This document shows positions 15,410 to 23,097 of a stretch of 55,968 bases of DNA, piece by piece. The notes under the pieces are model-generated. The model saw only the letters and a program-made list of their open reading frames with translations, was not told where the DNA came from and did not search any database. The position numbers were made by a program, and so were the translations under genes. The DNA comes from a virus, in IMG/VR virus record IMGVR_UViG_3300044846_003320, positions 1-55,968 of that record. One strand, given 5' to 3'. Each line of letters starts with the position of its first letter. Position 1 is the first letter of the stretch.

Positions 15410-15431
15410 TTTCAAAGTTAACTATAAAATC

Positions 15432-16355
15432 ATGAAAAGTCAATACAAATTACAATTAGGTGATACAAAAATCGTTCTAAAAGAAATGATCGATAACGGT
15501 GAAAAGGTTGATATGATATTCACTTCTCCCCCTTATTTTTCAATGAGAAAGAATTATAGTGGAAATGATGATGGGGAAATCGGATCCATTCACGTTGACG
15601 ATTACGCAGATTGGTTGTTAGAATTCACTGAATTGTTTTTACAGGTTCTTAAACCTGATGGTAGTTTTTTCTTAAATATTAACGATAAAATTGATAAGGG
15701 TGTTGTTCATCCTGTTTTAGATGAGTTAAGATATAAGATGAGGAAACAAGGTTGGTATATGGTTGCGAAACCATATATTTGGTTTAAAAAGAACGCAATA
15801 CCCACAAACTGTAAATATAGGGCAATCGATAGATACGAATATGTTTTCCATTTTAGCAATTCAAACAAACCCAAATTTAGGGCTGACAATTGTAGGACAG
15901 AACATTCTGATGTCACTAAAAAAAGGTTTGAGAAACCTGTTACCACAATTAACTCTAGAGATGGTGTTTATGATTCACAAATGAAGGAGTTAAATGAAAA
16001 GGGATCGTTACCACATAATGTTGTTATCGCTGCGGCGGAATCTAATCCGGGTATTTTACACCCTGCACCGTTTACGGTTGAATTGGCAGAGTGGTTTGTT
16101 AAGATTGGTAGTGATGAGAATGATGTCGTTTTAGATCCATTCGCAGGTTCATCTACAACGGGAGTGGCATCACTAAAGAATAACAGAAAGTTCATTGGTA
16201 TTGATTTGGTTGAGTTCAATATTAACTTCGGTAGAAAGAGAATGGATCATTACTTAGAAACTGGTGAGACATATATACCTAAAAAAGAATTAGAAGAAAA
16301 GGATATAGATGTCAATTATTACAAAATTAAAGGTAAACATATAAACAATCCATGA
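15432..16355 (+). CDS. DNA methyltransferase (TSPPY type, beta class)
   Basis: 307 residues of an S-adenosylmethionine-dependent DNA amino-methyltransferase. Catalytic motif IV is TSPPYFSMR near residue 30. The SAM-binding motif I, VVLDPFAGSSTTGVAS, comes near residue 240. This order defines the beta class, which includes N4-cytosine and some N6-adenine enzymes; TSPPY leans towards N4-cytosine, but the target cannot be read from sequence. No restriction partner is adjacent, so it is probably an orphan enzyme protecting phage DNA. Its consensus Bacteroidota-type promoter implies early expression by host polymerase. Confidence 0.9.
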   Translation: MKSQYKLQLGDTKIVLKEMIDNGEKVDMIFTSPPYFSMRKNYSGNDDGEIGSIHVDDYADWLLEFTELFLQVLKPDGSFFLNINDKIDKGVVHPVLDELRYKMRKQGWYMVAKPYIWFKKNAIPTNCKYRAIDRYEYVFHFSNSNKPKFRADNCRTEHSDVTKKRFEKPVTTINSRDGVYDSQMKELNEKGSLPHNVVIAAAESNPGILHPAPFTVELAEWFVKIGSDENDVVLDPFAGSSTTGVASLKNNRKFIGIDLVEFNINFGRKRMDHYLETGETYIPKKELEEKDIDVNYYKIKGKHINNP

Positions 16356-16365
16356 CAAATTGTCA
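16353..16365. repeat. Small palindrome TGACAA-A-TTGTCA
   Basis: A perfect 6-bp inverted repeat at the methyltransferase stop codon. It is followed by a direct repeat AACGTTTG (two copies, 16386-16404) ahead of the Hsp20 gene. Possibly an operator; no supporting regulator identified. Confidence 0.3.
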
Positions 16366-16437
16366 CATTTTAGTCGTTGGTATAACGTTTGTCTTGAACG
16401 TTTGTAAACATAATAACAATGAAAAATAAAATTAATA

Positions 16438-16890
16438 ATGAGTACAAATTTTTTTAAGTTAATCGAAGAGTTCGAAACGATGTTAGTTAAAAATTCTTCC
16501 CCCAATTATAATCTTAAAGGTAGATTAAATAGTGGTGGTAAAATATTAGGCTTTAGTACTAATATTCCCTCAACTAATATTTTTGAGGACGAATGGGGAT
16601 ATAGGTACGAAATCATTACACCTGGATTATCTAAAGGGAATCTTTCTATTGAAATTAATGGTGAAACATTATCATTTAAAGGTGAACATAAATTAGAAAA
16701 AACAGAAAACGGTGATTATATATCTAAAGAGTATCGCTATAATAATTTTCATAGAACTTTTGATATCCCTACAAATGTTGTCAGTGAAGAAATTTACGCA
16801 AAAACAGAAAACGGTATAACGACAATTTACTTACCAAAAGAAAAACTAAGTAAAACAAAGTCCTATAATAGAAAGGTAACTATAGATTAA
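16438..16890 (+). CDS. Small heat shock protein (Hsp20/alpha-crystallin)
   Basis: 150 residues. The alpha-crystallin domain spans ~55-145: DEWGYRYEIITPGLSKGNLSIEINGETLSFKGEHKLE as the early strands, then EYRYNNFHRTFDIP, AKTENGITTIYLPKE and a C-terminal basic strand. Hsp20 proteins are ATP-independent holdases that oligomerise in the cytoplasm. T4-like phages often encode one, presumably to protect folding of abundant capsid proteins. Here it sits ~1 kb from the phage ClpC, suggesting a small proteostasis set. The ATG at 16438 follows an A-rich stretch. Confidence 0.9.
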   Translation: MSTNFFKLIEEFETMLVKNSSPNYNLKGRLNSGGKILGFSTNIPSTNIFEDEWGYRYEIITPGLSKGNLSIEINGETLSFKGEHKLEKTENGDYISKEYRYNNFHRTFDIPTNVVSEEIYAKTENGITTIYLPKEKLSKTKSYNRKVTID

Positions 16891-16955
16891 GTACATATCT
16901 ACTACATTTAAATGATTCATGACTTTACAAGTTGTGGATTTTTTTTATATTTATA

Positions 16956-16987
16956 TTTGTTTAAATAATAAATTTTTTATATCTTTG
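16956..16987 (+). promoter_or_regulatory. Bacteroidota-type promoter, TTTG-N20-TATCTTTG
   Basis: TTTG (16956-16959), 20 bases, TATCTTTG (16980-16987). The ATG at 16992 follows after 4 bases, suggesting a nearly leaderless message. Confidence 0.65.
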
Positions 16988-16991
16988 TATT

Positions 16992-17216
16992 ATGATACCA
17001 AGTGCACCAACATTTAGAAAAATAGTTTTATTACTTAAAGACGAAGAAGGTAAACCTACAGACAGAATAGTATATGAAGATTCTGCAATGGTAATAACAG
17101 GTAATTATGTTTTAATTACTGAAGAGACAAGAGTTTCCATAAGTGAACCTTCTGAAATTAAGGGAGATGTTTATGAACTTAAAAATATACATTCATATAA
17201 ACTTTTAAAAGATTAA
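16992..17216 (+). CDS. Small hypothetical protein, 74 aa
   Basis: 74 residues, predicted beta-rich (FRKIVLLLKDEEGKPTDRIVYED, AMVITGNYVLITEETRVSI). No family recognised. First gene of a three-gene plus-strand unit: the next start follows the stop by 2 bases and the third overlaps by ATGA. Early-type promoter directly upstream. Confidence 0.65.
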   Translation: MIPSAPTFRKIVLLLKDEEGKPTDRIVYEDSAMVITGNYVLITEETRVSISEPSEIKGDVYELKNIHSYKLLKD

Positions 17217-17218
17217 TT

Positions 17219-17515
17219 ATGGTTTTATTAAAACATGAAGAAAACGGTTCGATAGAGTGTCTTTATGACTCTTCTAATATTTTAGGGTCTAAGTATGTCG
17301 TTAATGAAAAAAAATTGGCACTTATTTTTAACTCTGGTAGACAGTATATCTATGAGGGAGTTACCTTTACTGATTATAGTAAGTTTGAGGGGGGTAAAAG
17401 TCAGGGTAAGGTATTACACACAGTTATTAAAAAATATTCGTATTCACAATCAAGTGATATAGTAGACGTACAACCAATAGTGGAACAAATAAATGAAATA
17501 AAAAAGACGTTATGA
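17219..17515 (+). CDS. KTSC-domain protein
   Basis: 98 residues. The region LALIFNSGRQYIYEGVTFTDY...GKSQGKVLHTVIKKY fits KTSC, a short domain also found appended to lysyl-tRNA synthetases (xLxVxFxxGxxYxYxxV...AxSxGkxxxxxI). It is common as a stand-alone phage protein; function not established. It overlaps the downstream gene by four bases. Confidence 0.75.
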   Translation: MVLLKHEENGSIECLYDSSNILGSKYVVNEKKLALIFNSGRQYIYEGVTFTDYSKFEGGKSQGKVLHTVIKKYSYSQSSDIVDVQPIVEQINEIKKTL

Positions 17516-17703
17516 TTAAGAGTTATCAGATAAAAAAGATTATGAATAAAGGTGGTAAACCACAACACGTTATTTTACTGGATTCGAATGGTGAGGTTTA
17601 TGAGACATCGTGTTTTGGTGTGGTAACGAAATTATGTGAACTATTAAATACCAACACAGATAGGGGTTGGAGATATGAAATTATTACTATAGGTAGTAAA
17701 TAG
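17512..17703 (+). CDS. Small hypothetical protein, 63 aa
   Basis: 63 residues of mixed beta character (QHVILLDSNGEVYETSCFG, GWRYEIITIGSK). Translationally coupled to the KTSC gene by ATGA. Unrecognised. Confidence 0.6.
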   Translation: MIKSYQIKKIMNKGGKPQHVILLDSNGEVYETSCFGVVTKLCELLNTNTDRGWRYEIITIGSK

Positions 17704-18168
17704 AAACGGGCGTTTCATAAATAACAAATAACAAATAAAAATTAAAAACAAATAGTTATGGAAAAATTATCATTCGCTTTGGGTGTTGCTTCTGTATTGG
17801 TTGTGCTTATGGGTATAGTCATTACTTGGGTTACACTTAAGGTTATAAAGTTAATTAAAATTAACAAAAACTTAGAAAGTTACATATCTGAAACAGATAG
17901 AAGTATACATAATAGAATAGACAGAACAGAACACAATTATTCTGGTGAAATAAAAGAAATATATGACACATTCCACAGACGGATTGATGACTCATATAGA
18001 AATATTGACCAAACGGTTGAACGATCCCATTCACATACGGTTGAGTTACATAATGAGGCTATAAGATATATAGACTCTAGAATAGACAAGTTACTCAATA
18101 ATCCTAAATTTTGTTTAAACAAAGAAAAGGAATTATTGACGGATTAAAATAAGAATACGCCCGTTTCT
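17702..18168. repeat. 12-bp inverted repeat flanking one gene
   Basis: AGAAACGGGCGT at 17702-17713 is matched by its reverse complement ACGCCCGTTTCT at 18157-18168, on either side of the 17758-18147 gene. The left copy alone also forms GAAAC-GGGC-GTTTC. The right copy is followed by TATTTTT. In this AT-rich sequence a GC-rich 12-base match this close is unlikely by chance. Confidence 0.55.
17758..18147 (+). CDS. Membrane-anchored coiled-coil protein
   Basis: 129 residues. One N-terminal membrane helix (~residues 7-35, LGVASVLVVLMGIVITWVTL) is followed by a basic edge (KVIKLIKINK) and a long helical, heptad-like region rich in His, Arg, Asp and Glu (IDRTEHNYSGEIKEIYDTFHRRIDDS). This layout, a short signal anchor with a cytoplasmic or periplasmic coiled coil, recalls small phage membrane proteins such as spanin- or lysis-associated factors, but there is no specific match. 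Flanked on both sides by a 12-bp inverted repeat. Confidence 0.65.
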   Translation: MEKLSFALGVASVLVVLMGIVITWVTLKVIKLIKINKNLESYISETDRSIHNRIDRTEHNYSGEIKEIYDTFHRRIDDSYRNIDQTVERSHSHTVELHNEAIRYIDSRIDKLLNNPKFCLNKEKELLTD

Positions 18169-18198
18169 TATTTTTAAGATATTTATCCATATATTAAT

Positions 18199-18206
18199 AT
18201 ATTTAT
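18199..18206 (+). promoter_or_regulatory. Putative late promoter element ATATTTAT
   Basis: ATATTTAT 13 bases before the ATG at 18220. A second copy lies at 18179-18186. Confidence 0.5.
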
Positions 18207-18219
18207 TAAAAAAAGATTT

Positions 18220-19014
18220 ATGGATATTATAAAAATTACTGAACAAGATATCAATGATATCATCCAAAAAGAAAACATTGACTTCTCTTCATTTGAAGTG
18301 AGATCCACACTTAACCCAAAAATATTCGATAAAGAACAACATATGTATGAGGATATTAGAAGGAGACTTCTTATGATTGCAGATGATTTCTTTGAAACAT
18401 TAAATGTAAGTTGGGTAGACATAAATGACATTATTTTAACTGGTAGTTTGGCGAACTTTAATTGGTCAAAATTTTCAGATGTAGACTTACATATATTAGT
18501 AGATTTTGGTGAAGTTGACGAAAACGAAGAGTTAGTTAAAGAATATTTCAACTCCAAAAAGAATTTATGGAATGAAAAACACGACATAACTATTAAAGGT
18601 TATGATGTGGAATTATATATGCAAGATACTGAAGAACCACACGTTTCTAGTGGTGTATATTCTATTCTATGGGATGGATGGGTAGTACAACCTGACTCAA
18701 CTAAAAAAGAAATAGACGCAAAAAAAGTAGAACAAAAAGTTAATAATATTATAGACACAATACATGATGTCTATTATATGTATAAAAATGAGGAATACGA
18801 TAAAACTATCAGAATGATTAAAAACCTAAAAGAAAAAATCAAAAAAATGAGACAAACTGGTTTAGATCGTGAAGGTGAGTATTCGTTTGAGAATATCGCA
18901 TTTAAAGTATTAAGGAGAACCATGTATTTAGATAAATTAAGTGAAATTGAGAATAGTTCATATGATAAATCTTTAACATTAGATGAGTCTATGTTAAGAA
19001 TTAAAACATTATAA
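18220..19014 (+). CDS. Tagged nucleotidyltransferase-fold protein
   Basis: 264 residues. A tag-like N-terminus (MDIIKITEQDINDIIQKE) precedes a Pol-beta-type nucleotidyltransferase core: LTGSLANFNWSKFSDVDLHILV gives the GS motif and the DxD metal ligands, and GYDVELYMQD supplies the third acidic residue. The C-terminal ~100 residues are helical, with a basic coiled-coil stretch (MIKNLKEKIKKMRQTG). Enzymes of this fold transfer NMPs to protein, RNA or small molecules; the substrate is unknown. It ends with TLDESMLR, another (L)xE site. The ATATTTAT elements suggest late expression, which with the tag suggests a virion-borne enzyme. Confidence 0.75.
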   Translation: MDIIKITEQDINDIIQKENIDFSSFEVRSTLNPKIFDKEQHMYEDIRRRLLMIADDFFETLNVSWVDINDIILTGSLANFNWSKFSDVDLHILVDFGEVDENEELVKEYFNSKKNLWNEKHDITIKGYDVELYMQDTEEPHVSSGVYSILWDGWVVQPDSTKKEIDAKKVEQKVNNIIDTIHDVYYMYKNEEYDKTIRMIKNLKEKIKKMRQTGLDREGEYSFENIAFKVLRRTMYLDKLSEIENSSYDKSLTLDESMLRIKTL

Positions 19015-19046
19015 AAATTAATTTGCGTTTTTTTATGAAAAATGCA

Positions 19047-19054
19047 ATATTTAT
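19047..19054 (+). promoter_or_regulatory. Putative late promoter element ATATTTAT
   Basis: ATATTTAT followed by TTAATAAAA, 16 bases before the ATG at 19071. Confidence 0.5.
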
Positions 19055-19070
19055 TTAATAAAAGATAATT

Positions 19071-19391
19071 ATGGGAACATATTTAACGGGAACTTATTCC
19101 GTATTACATACATCAGGTACTACAGACTTCACTAATTTTGTATATAGTGCAGTTTATTTCAACTCTGGATCAACATACACTATTAATGGTACTAATGTTA
19201 TTGGGGTCGCAGGTAAAACATTAGACATTATAGTACAAGTGGATGGCACAACACTAAGTACAGGATACCTATTATTAGGTAATTCAATTCCACCACAAAC
19301 AAAAATTAATACAGGTTTAATTACTGCAACTGGTGGTACAGAACAATATCAATTTGTAAACATTAAAACCGGTTTACCAACTAACGGATAA
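19071..19391 (+). CDS. Small Ser/Thr/Gly-rich putative virion protein
   Basis: 106 residues, low in charge and rich in Gly, Thr, Ser, Asn and aromatic residues (YLTGTYSVLHTSGTTDFTNF, GTTLSTGYLLLGNSI). This composition is typical of extracellular beta-sandwich or fibre-like phage structural proteins. No family recognised. A late promoter element directly upstream and the large head-region gene 20 bases downstream suggest a structural role. Confidence 0.65.
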   Translation: MGTYLTGTYSVLHTSGTTDFTNFVYSAVYFNSGSTYTINGTNVIGVAGKTLDIIVQVDGTTLSTGYLLLGNSIPPQTKINTGLITATGGTEQYQFVNIKTGLPTNG

Positions 19392-19411
19392 AATGAAATA
19401 AAAACATAAAA

Positions 19412-21451
19412 ATGAGAAAAAACGTAAATCCAAAAACATTAAAAGGTCAAGACAAACTTAATAGGATGTTAGATCTTATGGGGAAAATGAATACTTTAAA
19501 TGAAAGTAAATCATATTCTGAATTAGAATTAATCAAAAAAGGACCTAATGACGTTGTTTATGGTATCATTAGAGAAAATCACGATTACTTTATTAAAACT
19601 TCAAATAAAACTTCAGGACGATTCTTATCAGAAGACTTTAGTTATGTCGGAGGACTACAAAACAAATATGATGAAAGATATAAGTCATATGCGGAAGCAA
19701 TCAAACACTTAAATATGAAGTTTGATATGTTGAATGAGTCTTATGGTATCGAAAACAATACTAATATTTTTGAGTCTGACGGTGTTGCCTTTGGTGGTGG
19801 GGTAGGTTTTGGATTTGTTATGGAAGAAGATGAAGAAGATCAAACTGAAGGAGAAAAAGAAATTATATCTGACGCAGATTTAGAAGAACAAAAGAAAGTT
19901 CTTAAGGTTAATACCCCTAAAGTAGAAGCACCTGTGGAAGATGAGGTAGAAGATGAGACTGAAGTTAATGTTGATATGGGAGGAGACATCGCAGATGTTG
20001 ATTTCGGTGAAGAAGAAACTGAAGAGGATATGGGTGATGAAGAAGGTGATGATAACACTAAAAAGATACAAAAATATACCGGTAAAATCGGACAGTTGTT
20101 AAGAGATATGGATGTAGCGGATTCTGACTTAGAAAAATATGTAATTAATTCAATTATCTCAGCGATGCATTTAGATGAAATGGATGAAGGAGATAAAGAA
20201 GATATTATTGCAAAATTAGAAGGTGGAGAAGACGAAGAAGTTTCAGACGAGTTCGATAAGGGAGGTGATGAAGAAGTAGATGAGTTCGATATGGGTTCCA
20301 CTGAAAAAACACCGGAAGAAAGTGGTGATGAACTATCTGAAGGTGAGGACAAAGAAGATGGTGATGATAAAAAAGAAGTTCTTAACATCACAGAAAAACA
20401 AATGGATATGTTACACAAAAAAGGTATCTGTGAATGTGATGATAAGTGTTTAGTATATAGAGAATCAGGTGTTGAAGATTCAATATTGTTAGATAAAATT
20501 GCCGAAACTGATAAAGAATGTATATTCATTTCTAAAAAACAAATGGATATGTTACACGAAAAAGGTATCTGCAAATGTGGTGATGTTACACTAAAATATA
20601 AAGAAGGTAAAAAAGAAAAAATCGAAGGGAGAGTTTTGTGTAAAAAACAATTAATGGAATCTTTCTTAAGAAGAGAAACTAAAAAAACACTTAGAAACGT
20701 TATTAAAGAAAGAAGAGAACTTTGTGAACAATGTGGTAGTAGAATGAACGAAGGTATGTGTATGAAATGTGAACTTAGCGAAAGTGAAATGGTATACGAA
20801 AAACTTGCCGGTAAACAAAGAAATTTAGATAAAAACAATAATGGTAGAATCGATGCGGAAGACTTCAAAATGTTACGTAAAGGAAGAAAAGATAGTAGAC
20901 GTAATATAGATGAAGAAGATATGTCTGTAATGGACGCAATTGCAACTGGTCAAGGTTACTTATCCACCACAGGTGATTTAGACAGAGACTTCGATGGTAT
21001 CCCTAATCGTTTAGATATGGATAACAACGATGATGGTAAATTAGATTTTGAGATGGGTAAAGGTGATGACTTCATTGACTTAGATATCAATTTCTTAAGA
21101 AATAATAATCCAGGAACTAAAGAAAGGGAAAGAACTATAACTAGACCAACAACTACCCCAGGAAAAGGTGATAAGTGGAGAACTACTAAGCGACCTAAAG
21201 TTGATCCTAGACCTAAAGCACAAATGGATAACGATGAAGACTTCATTGACTTAGATATCGATTTCTTAAGAAATGATAGTCCGGGAACTAAAGAAAAGGA
21301 AAGAACTATAACTACACCAACAACTAGACCAGGAAAAGGTGATAAGTGGAGAACTATTAAACGTCCTAAAGTTGATCCTAGACCTAAGGCAGAAAACCCA
21401 AATATGGATAAACCAAAACCTTCTTACAGAAGAAGAGGTATGTTTAGATAA
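19412..21451 (+). CDS. Large acidic protein with zinc-ribbon, EF-hand-like and tandem repeats
   Basis: 679 residues. The first ~120 include MLDLMGKMNTLNES and FDMLNES, (L)xE-type sites. Residues ~140-310 are extremely acidic. Two copies of a ~47-residue unit follow (KQMDMLHKKGICECDD / KQMDMLHEKGICKCGD). Next come a CxxC...CxxC zinc-ribbon-like element (LCEQCGSRMNEGMCMKCEL), then LDKNNNGRIDAEDF, a canonical EF-hand/dockerin-type calcium loop, and a thrombospondin-3-like DRDFDGIPNRLDMDNNDDG. The C-terminus holds two 57-residue repeats. The mosaic suggests a metal-stabilised structural or scaffolding protein; no overall match. It shares the LAGKQR motif with the scaffold gene (FAGKQR). Confidence 0.7.
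   Translation: MRKNVNPKTLKGQDKLNRMLDLMGKMNTLNESKSYSELELIKKGPNDVVYGIIRENHDYFIKTSNKTSGRFLSEDFSYVGGLQNKYDERYKSYAEAIKHLNMKFDMLNESYGIENNTNIFESDGVAFGGGVGFGFVMEEDEEDQTEGEKEIISDADLEEQKKVLKVNTPKVEAPVEDEVEDETEVNVDMGGDIADVDFGEEETEEDMGDEEGDDNTKKIQKYTGKIGQLLRDMDVADSDLEKYVINSIISAMHLDEMDEGDKEDIIAKLEGGEDEEVSDEFDKGGDEEVDEFDMGSTEKTPEESGDELSEGEDKEDGDDKKEVLNITEKQMDMLHKKGICECDDKCLVYRESGVEDSILLDKIAETDKECIFISKKQMDMLHEKGICKCGDVTLKYKEGKKEKIEGRVLCKKQLMESFLRRETKKTLRNVIKERRELCEQCGSRMNEGMCMKCELSESEMVYEKLAGKQRNLDKNNNGRIDAEDFKMLRKGRKDSRRNIDEEDMSVMDAIATGQGYLSTTGDLDRDFDGIPNRLDMDNNDDGKLDFEMGKGDDFIDLDINFLRNNNPGTKERERTITRPTTTPGKGDKWRTTKRPKVDPRPKAQMDNDEDFIDLDIDFLRNDSPGTKEKERTITTPTTRPGKGDKWRTIKRPKVDPRPKAENPNMDKPKPSYRRRGMFR
21068..21390 (+). 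repeat. Two tandem 171-bp repeats in the C-terminal coding region
   Basis: Two diverged units begin with GACTTCATTGACTTAGAT at 21068 and 21239 (period 171 bp, 57 codons). They encode DFIDLDINFLRN... and DFIDLDIDFLRN..., both ending KVDPRPKA. The unit boundary keeps the frame. Confidence 0.85.
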
Positions 21452-21849
21452 TGAAACTAGTATATATAAATAAAATAGGTCAAAACTGGAAGGGGAATTA
21501 CATTTATGAATTCCTCTTTTCAGATATTTTAGATGATATAGATGGTGAAGGATGGGACTCGTACCCATCATCTGGTAATCCAGAACCACCAGAAGGGAAA
21601 TTAATAAAAAAGTCAGGTGTATTAAATACTGATTTAAAATTAGATTTAGTACAAGAGTCTGACTCATTTGCAATGTGGGACGCAGTTGATGGAATTGTTG
21701 CAATGGCTTGGGAAAATATGGAAGGATATGATGATTATCCCGAAAAAAGACTATATTTCTCTTTTGGTGAAGAAATTTCTTCGGTAGAAGATAAACTATA
21801 TGAAAAAGATATGGTAATAATATATGAAAAGGAAACTATAAATACGTAA
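21451..21849 (+). CDS. Conserved phage hypothetical protein, 132 aa
   Basis: 132 residues. The start overlaps the previous stop (TAATG). Text such as NWKGNYIYEFLFSD, EGWDSYPSSGNPEPP, LVQESDSFAMWDAVDGIVAMAWE and RLYFSFGEE is dense in conserved-looking aromatic and acidic residues. I recall similar uncharacterised proteins in other large T4-like phages, but know no function. Tight coupling to the upstream metal-binding protein suggests a shared role. Confidence 0.7.
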   Translation: MKLVYINKIGQNWKGNYIYEFLFSDILDDIDGEGWDSYPSSGNPEPPEGKLIKKSGVLNTDLKLDLVQESDSFAMWDAVDGIVAMAWENMEGYDDYPEKRLYFSFGEEISSVEDKLYEKDMVIIYEKETINT

Positions 21850-21852
21850 GTT

Positions 21853-22350
21853 ATGGGAAAAAAAATTAGAATATATGAATCAGAGATTAGGAGAGCAACT
21901 AGACGTAAATTAATGGAACGTTATGTTGACGAGGACTATGAGATGAGAGATACTTATAGTAAAAAAGATTTTAAGCCAACACCAAAAGAAAGAGGTGTTG
22001 AGGATGTGTTTGGTAAGTATGGTGACGATATGGATCCTGCGGTTGTTAGATATATGAGAAAAAATCCCGATCACATTCTAAGAAGAATGGCGAAATTATA
22101 CCCAGACATCTATATGAGACACATTCCATTACAATCTAACACAGAACTAGAAATGGGGGATGAAATGATAGGTGAGGAAACTCAAATGACTGTCTATGAT
22201 GACCCAACAAAATTGGCATCTGATTTATCAAATGATAAAATTAAAAGGGATGATACTGTAGGTCTAAAAGACGCACAAGGTAACATAAGAACCGCAACAT
22301 TTGGTGAATCAAAAAAAGACTTAATTAAAAAATTCATAAAAAGAAAGTAA
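21853..22350 (+). CDS. Tagged hypothetical protein, 165 aa
   Basis: A tag variant at the N-terminus (KKIRIYESEIRRATRRKLME), then a charged mid-section with MDPAVVRYMRKNPDHILRRMAKLYPDIY and a C-terminal DAQGNIRTATF segment ending in a basic helix (KKDLIKKFIKRK). No catalytic motif. The gene starts 3 bases after the previous stop and is followed 3 bases later by the next tagged gene, so it is part of an operon of tagged proteins just ahead of the packaging genes. Confidence 0.7.
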   Translation: MGKKIRIYESEIRRATRRKLMERYVDEDYEMRDTYSKKDFKPTPKERGVEDVFGKYGDDMDPAVVRYMRKNPDHILRRMAKLYPDIYMRHIPLQSNTELEMGDEMIGEETQMTVYDDPTKLASDLSNDKIKRDDTVGLKDAQGNIRTATFGESKKDLIKKFIKRK

Positions 22351-22353
22351 GTT

Positions 22354-23085
22354 ATGACAAAAGGGGAAATCATAAAAAAACTAATTTCAGAAAAATTTGC
22401 GTCAAAAGCACAACAAAGGTTCTTTTATGCTATGGCGGACAAAGATACTAAAAAAGGTAGAAAGTTTAAGAAGTGGGCAAAAGAATTTTCTGATGATACT
22501 GATTTTGAGGATATACCTGAAAAAGTTTCTGAGGATAAAAAAGAAACTAAAAACCCAAAAATGAAAAAAAGGGATTTAGTAGAATACATTAATTCTAAAG
22601 TTAAGATTAATGAATCTCCATATAATGAAAGTGGTGATCGTTTTTTCGTAATTAGGGAAATACCTTCATCTGATAGAACTAAAGTATTTAAATTTTTAGA
22701 GCACCTTAGAGAAAGTGGACTTATTAATATGTATGGTGCATCCCCATTATTAAATTGGGATAAAGATGATTTACATAGATGGTTATATGGAATGGGTAAG
22801 GATCCTGAAAGTTTAGAAGAAGAGATAGAAAATTTAGATTATTATGATGAAGATGAAGATGAGTATGATTCTACTGGTGATAAAAACATGTTAGAAAAAC
22901 AATTAACACACATAAATTATCTTTTAGATAATAAACAAGAAATAAGAGATATTTTAATTAGGGCAGCTTTGGCTAGAATAGAAAATAGTGGAGGTAGTAC
23001 CGACTTAATAAATGTACAGAGAGTATTTGGGAGAATGGCATCAGATTCTTTTAAAATGTGGACTAGTATTATGTATCCGATTTAA
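22354..23085 (+). CDS. Tagged hypothetical protein with KAQQRFF motif
   Basis: 243 residues. Short tag-like start (KGEIIKKLISEKF), then FASKAQQRFFYAMADKD...FKKWAKEFSDDTDFEDIPEKV. This motif (SKAQQRxFxA...KKWAxEF) recurs in many small phage proteins of unknown function. KINES follows near residue 90. The C-terminal half contains a helical, possibly winged-helix region (VFKFLEHLRESGLINMYG, LLNWDKDDLHRWLYGM). Operonic with its neighbours. Confidence 0.7.
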   Translation: MTKGEIIKKLISEKFASKAQQRFFYAMADKDTKKGRKFKKWAKEFSDDTDFEDIPEKVSEDKKETKNPKMKKRDLVEYINSKVKINESPYNESGDRFFVIREIPSSDRTKVFKFLEHLRESGLINMYGASPLLNWDKDDLHRWLYGMGKDPESLEEEIENLDYYDEDEDEYDSTGDKNMLEKQLTHINYLLDNKQEIRDILIRAALARIENSGGSTDLINVQRVFGRMASDSFKMWTSIMYPI

Positions 23086-23097
23086 AAATAAAAAAAT

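Noticed and set aside
16352-16429. 25-codon frame between methyltransferase and Hsp20
   Set aside because: Short, overlaps a palindrome and a direct repeat that look regulatory, and has no recognisable protein features.
19840-20868. Long minus-strand open frame of 342 codons
   Set aside because: It is the antisense of the very acidic Glu/Asp-rich gene on the plus strand; the product is a Ser/Leu/Phe-rich string with no start context, typical of a shadow frame.
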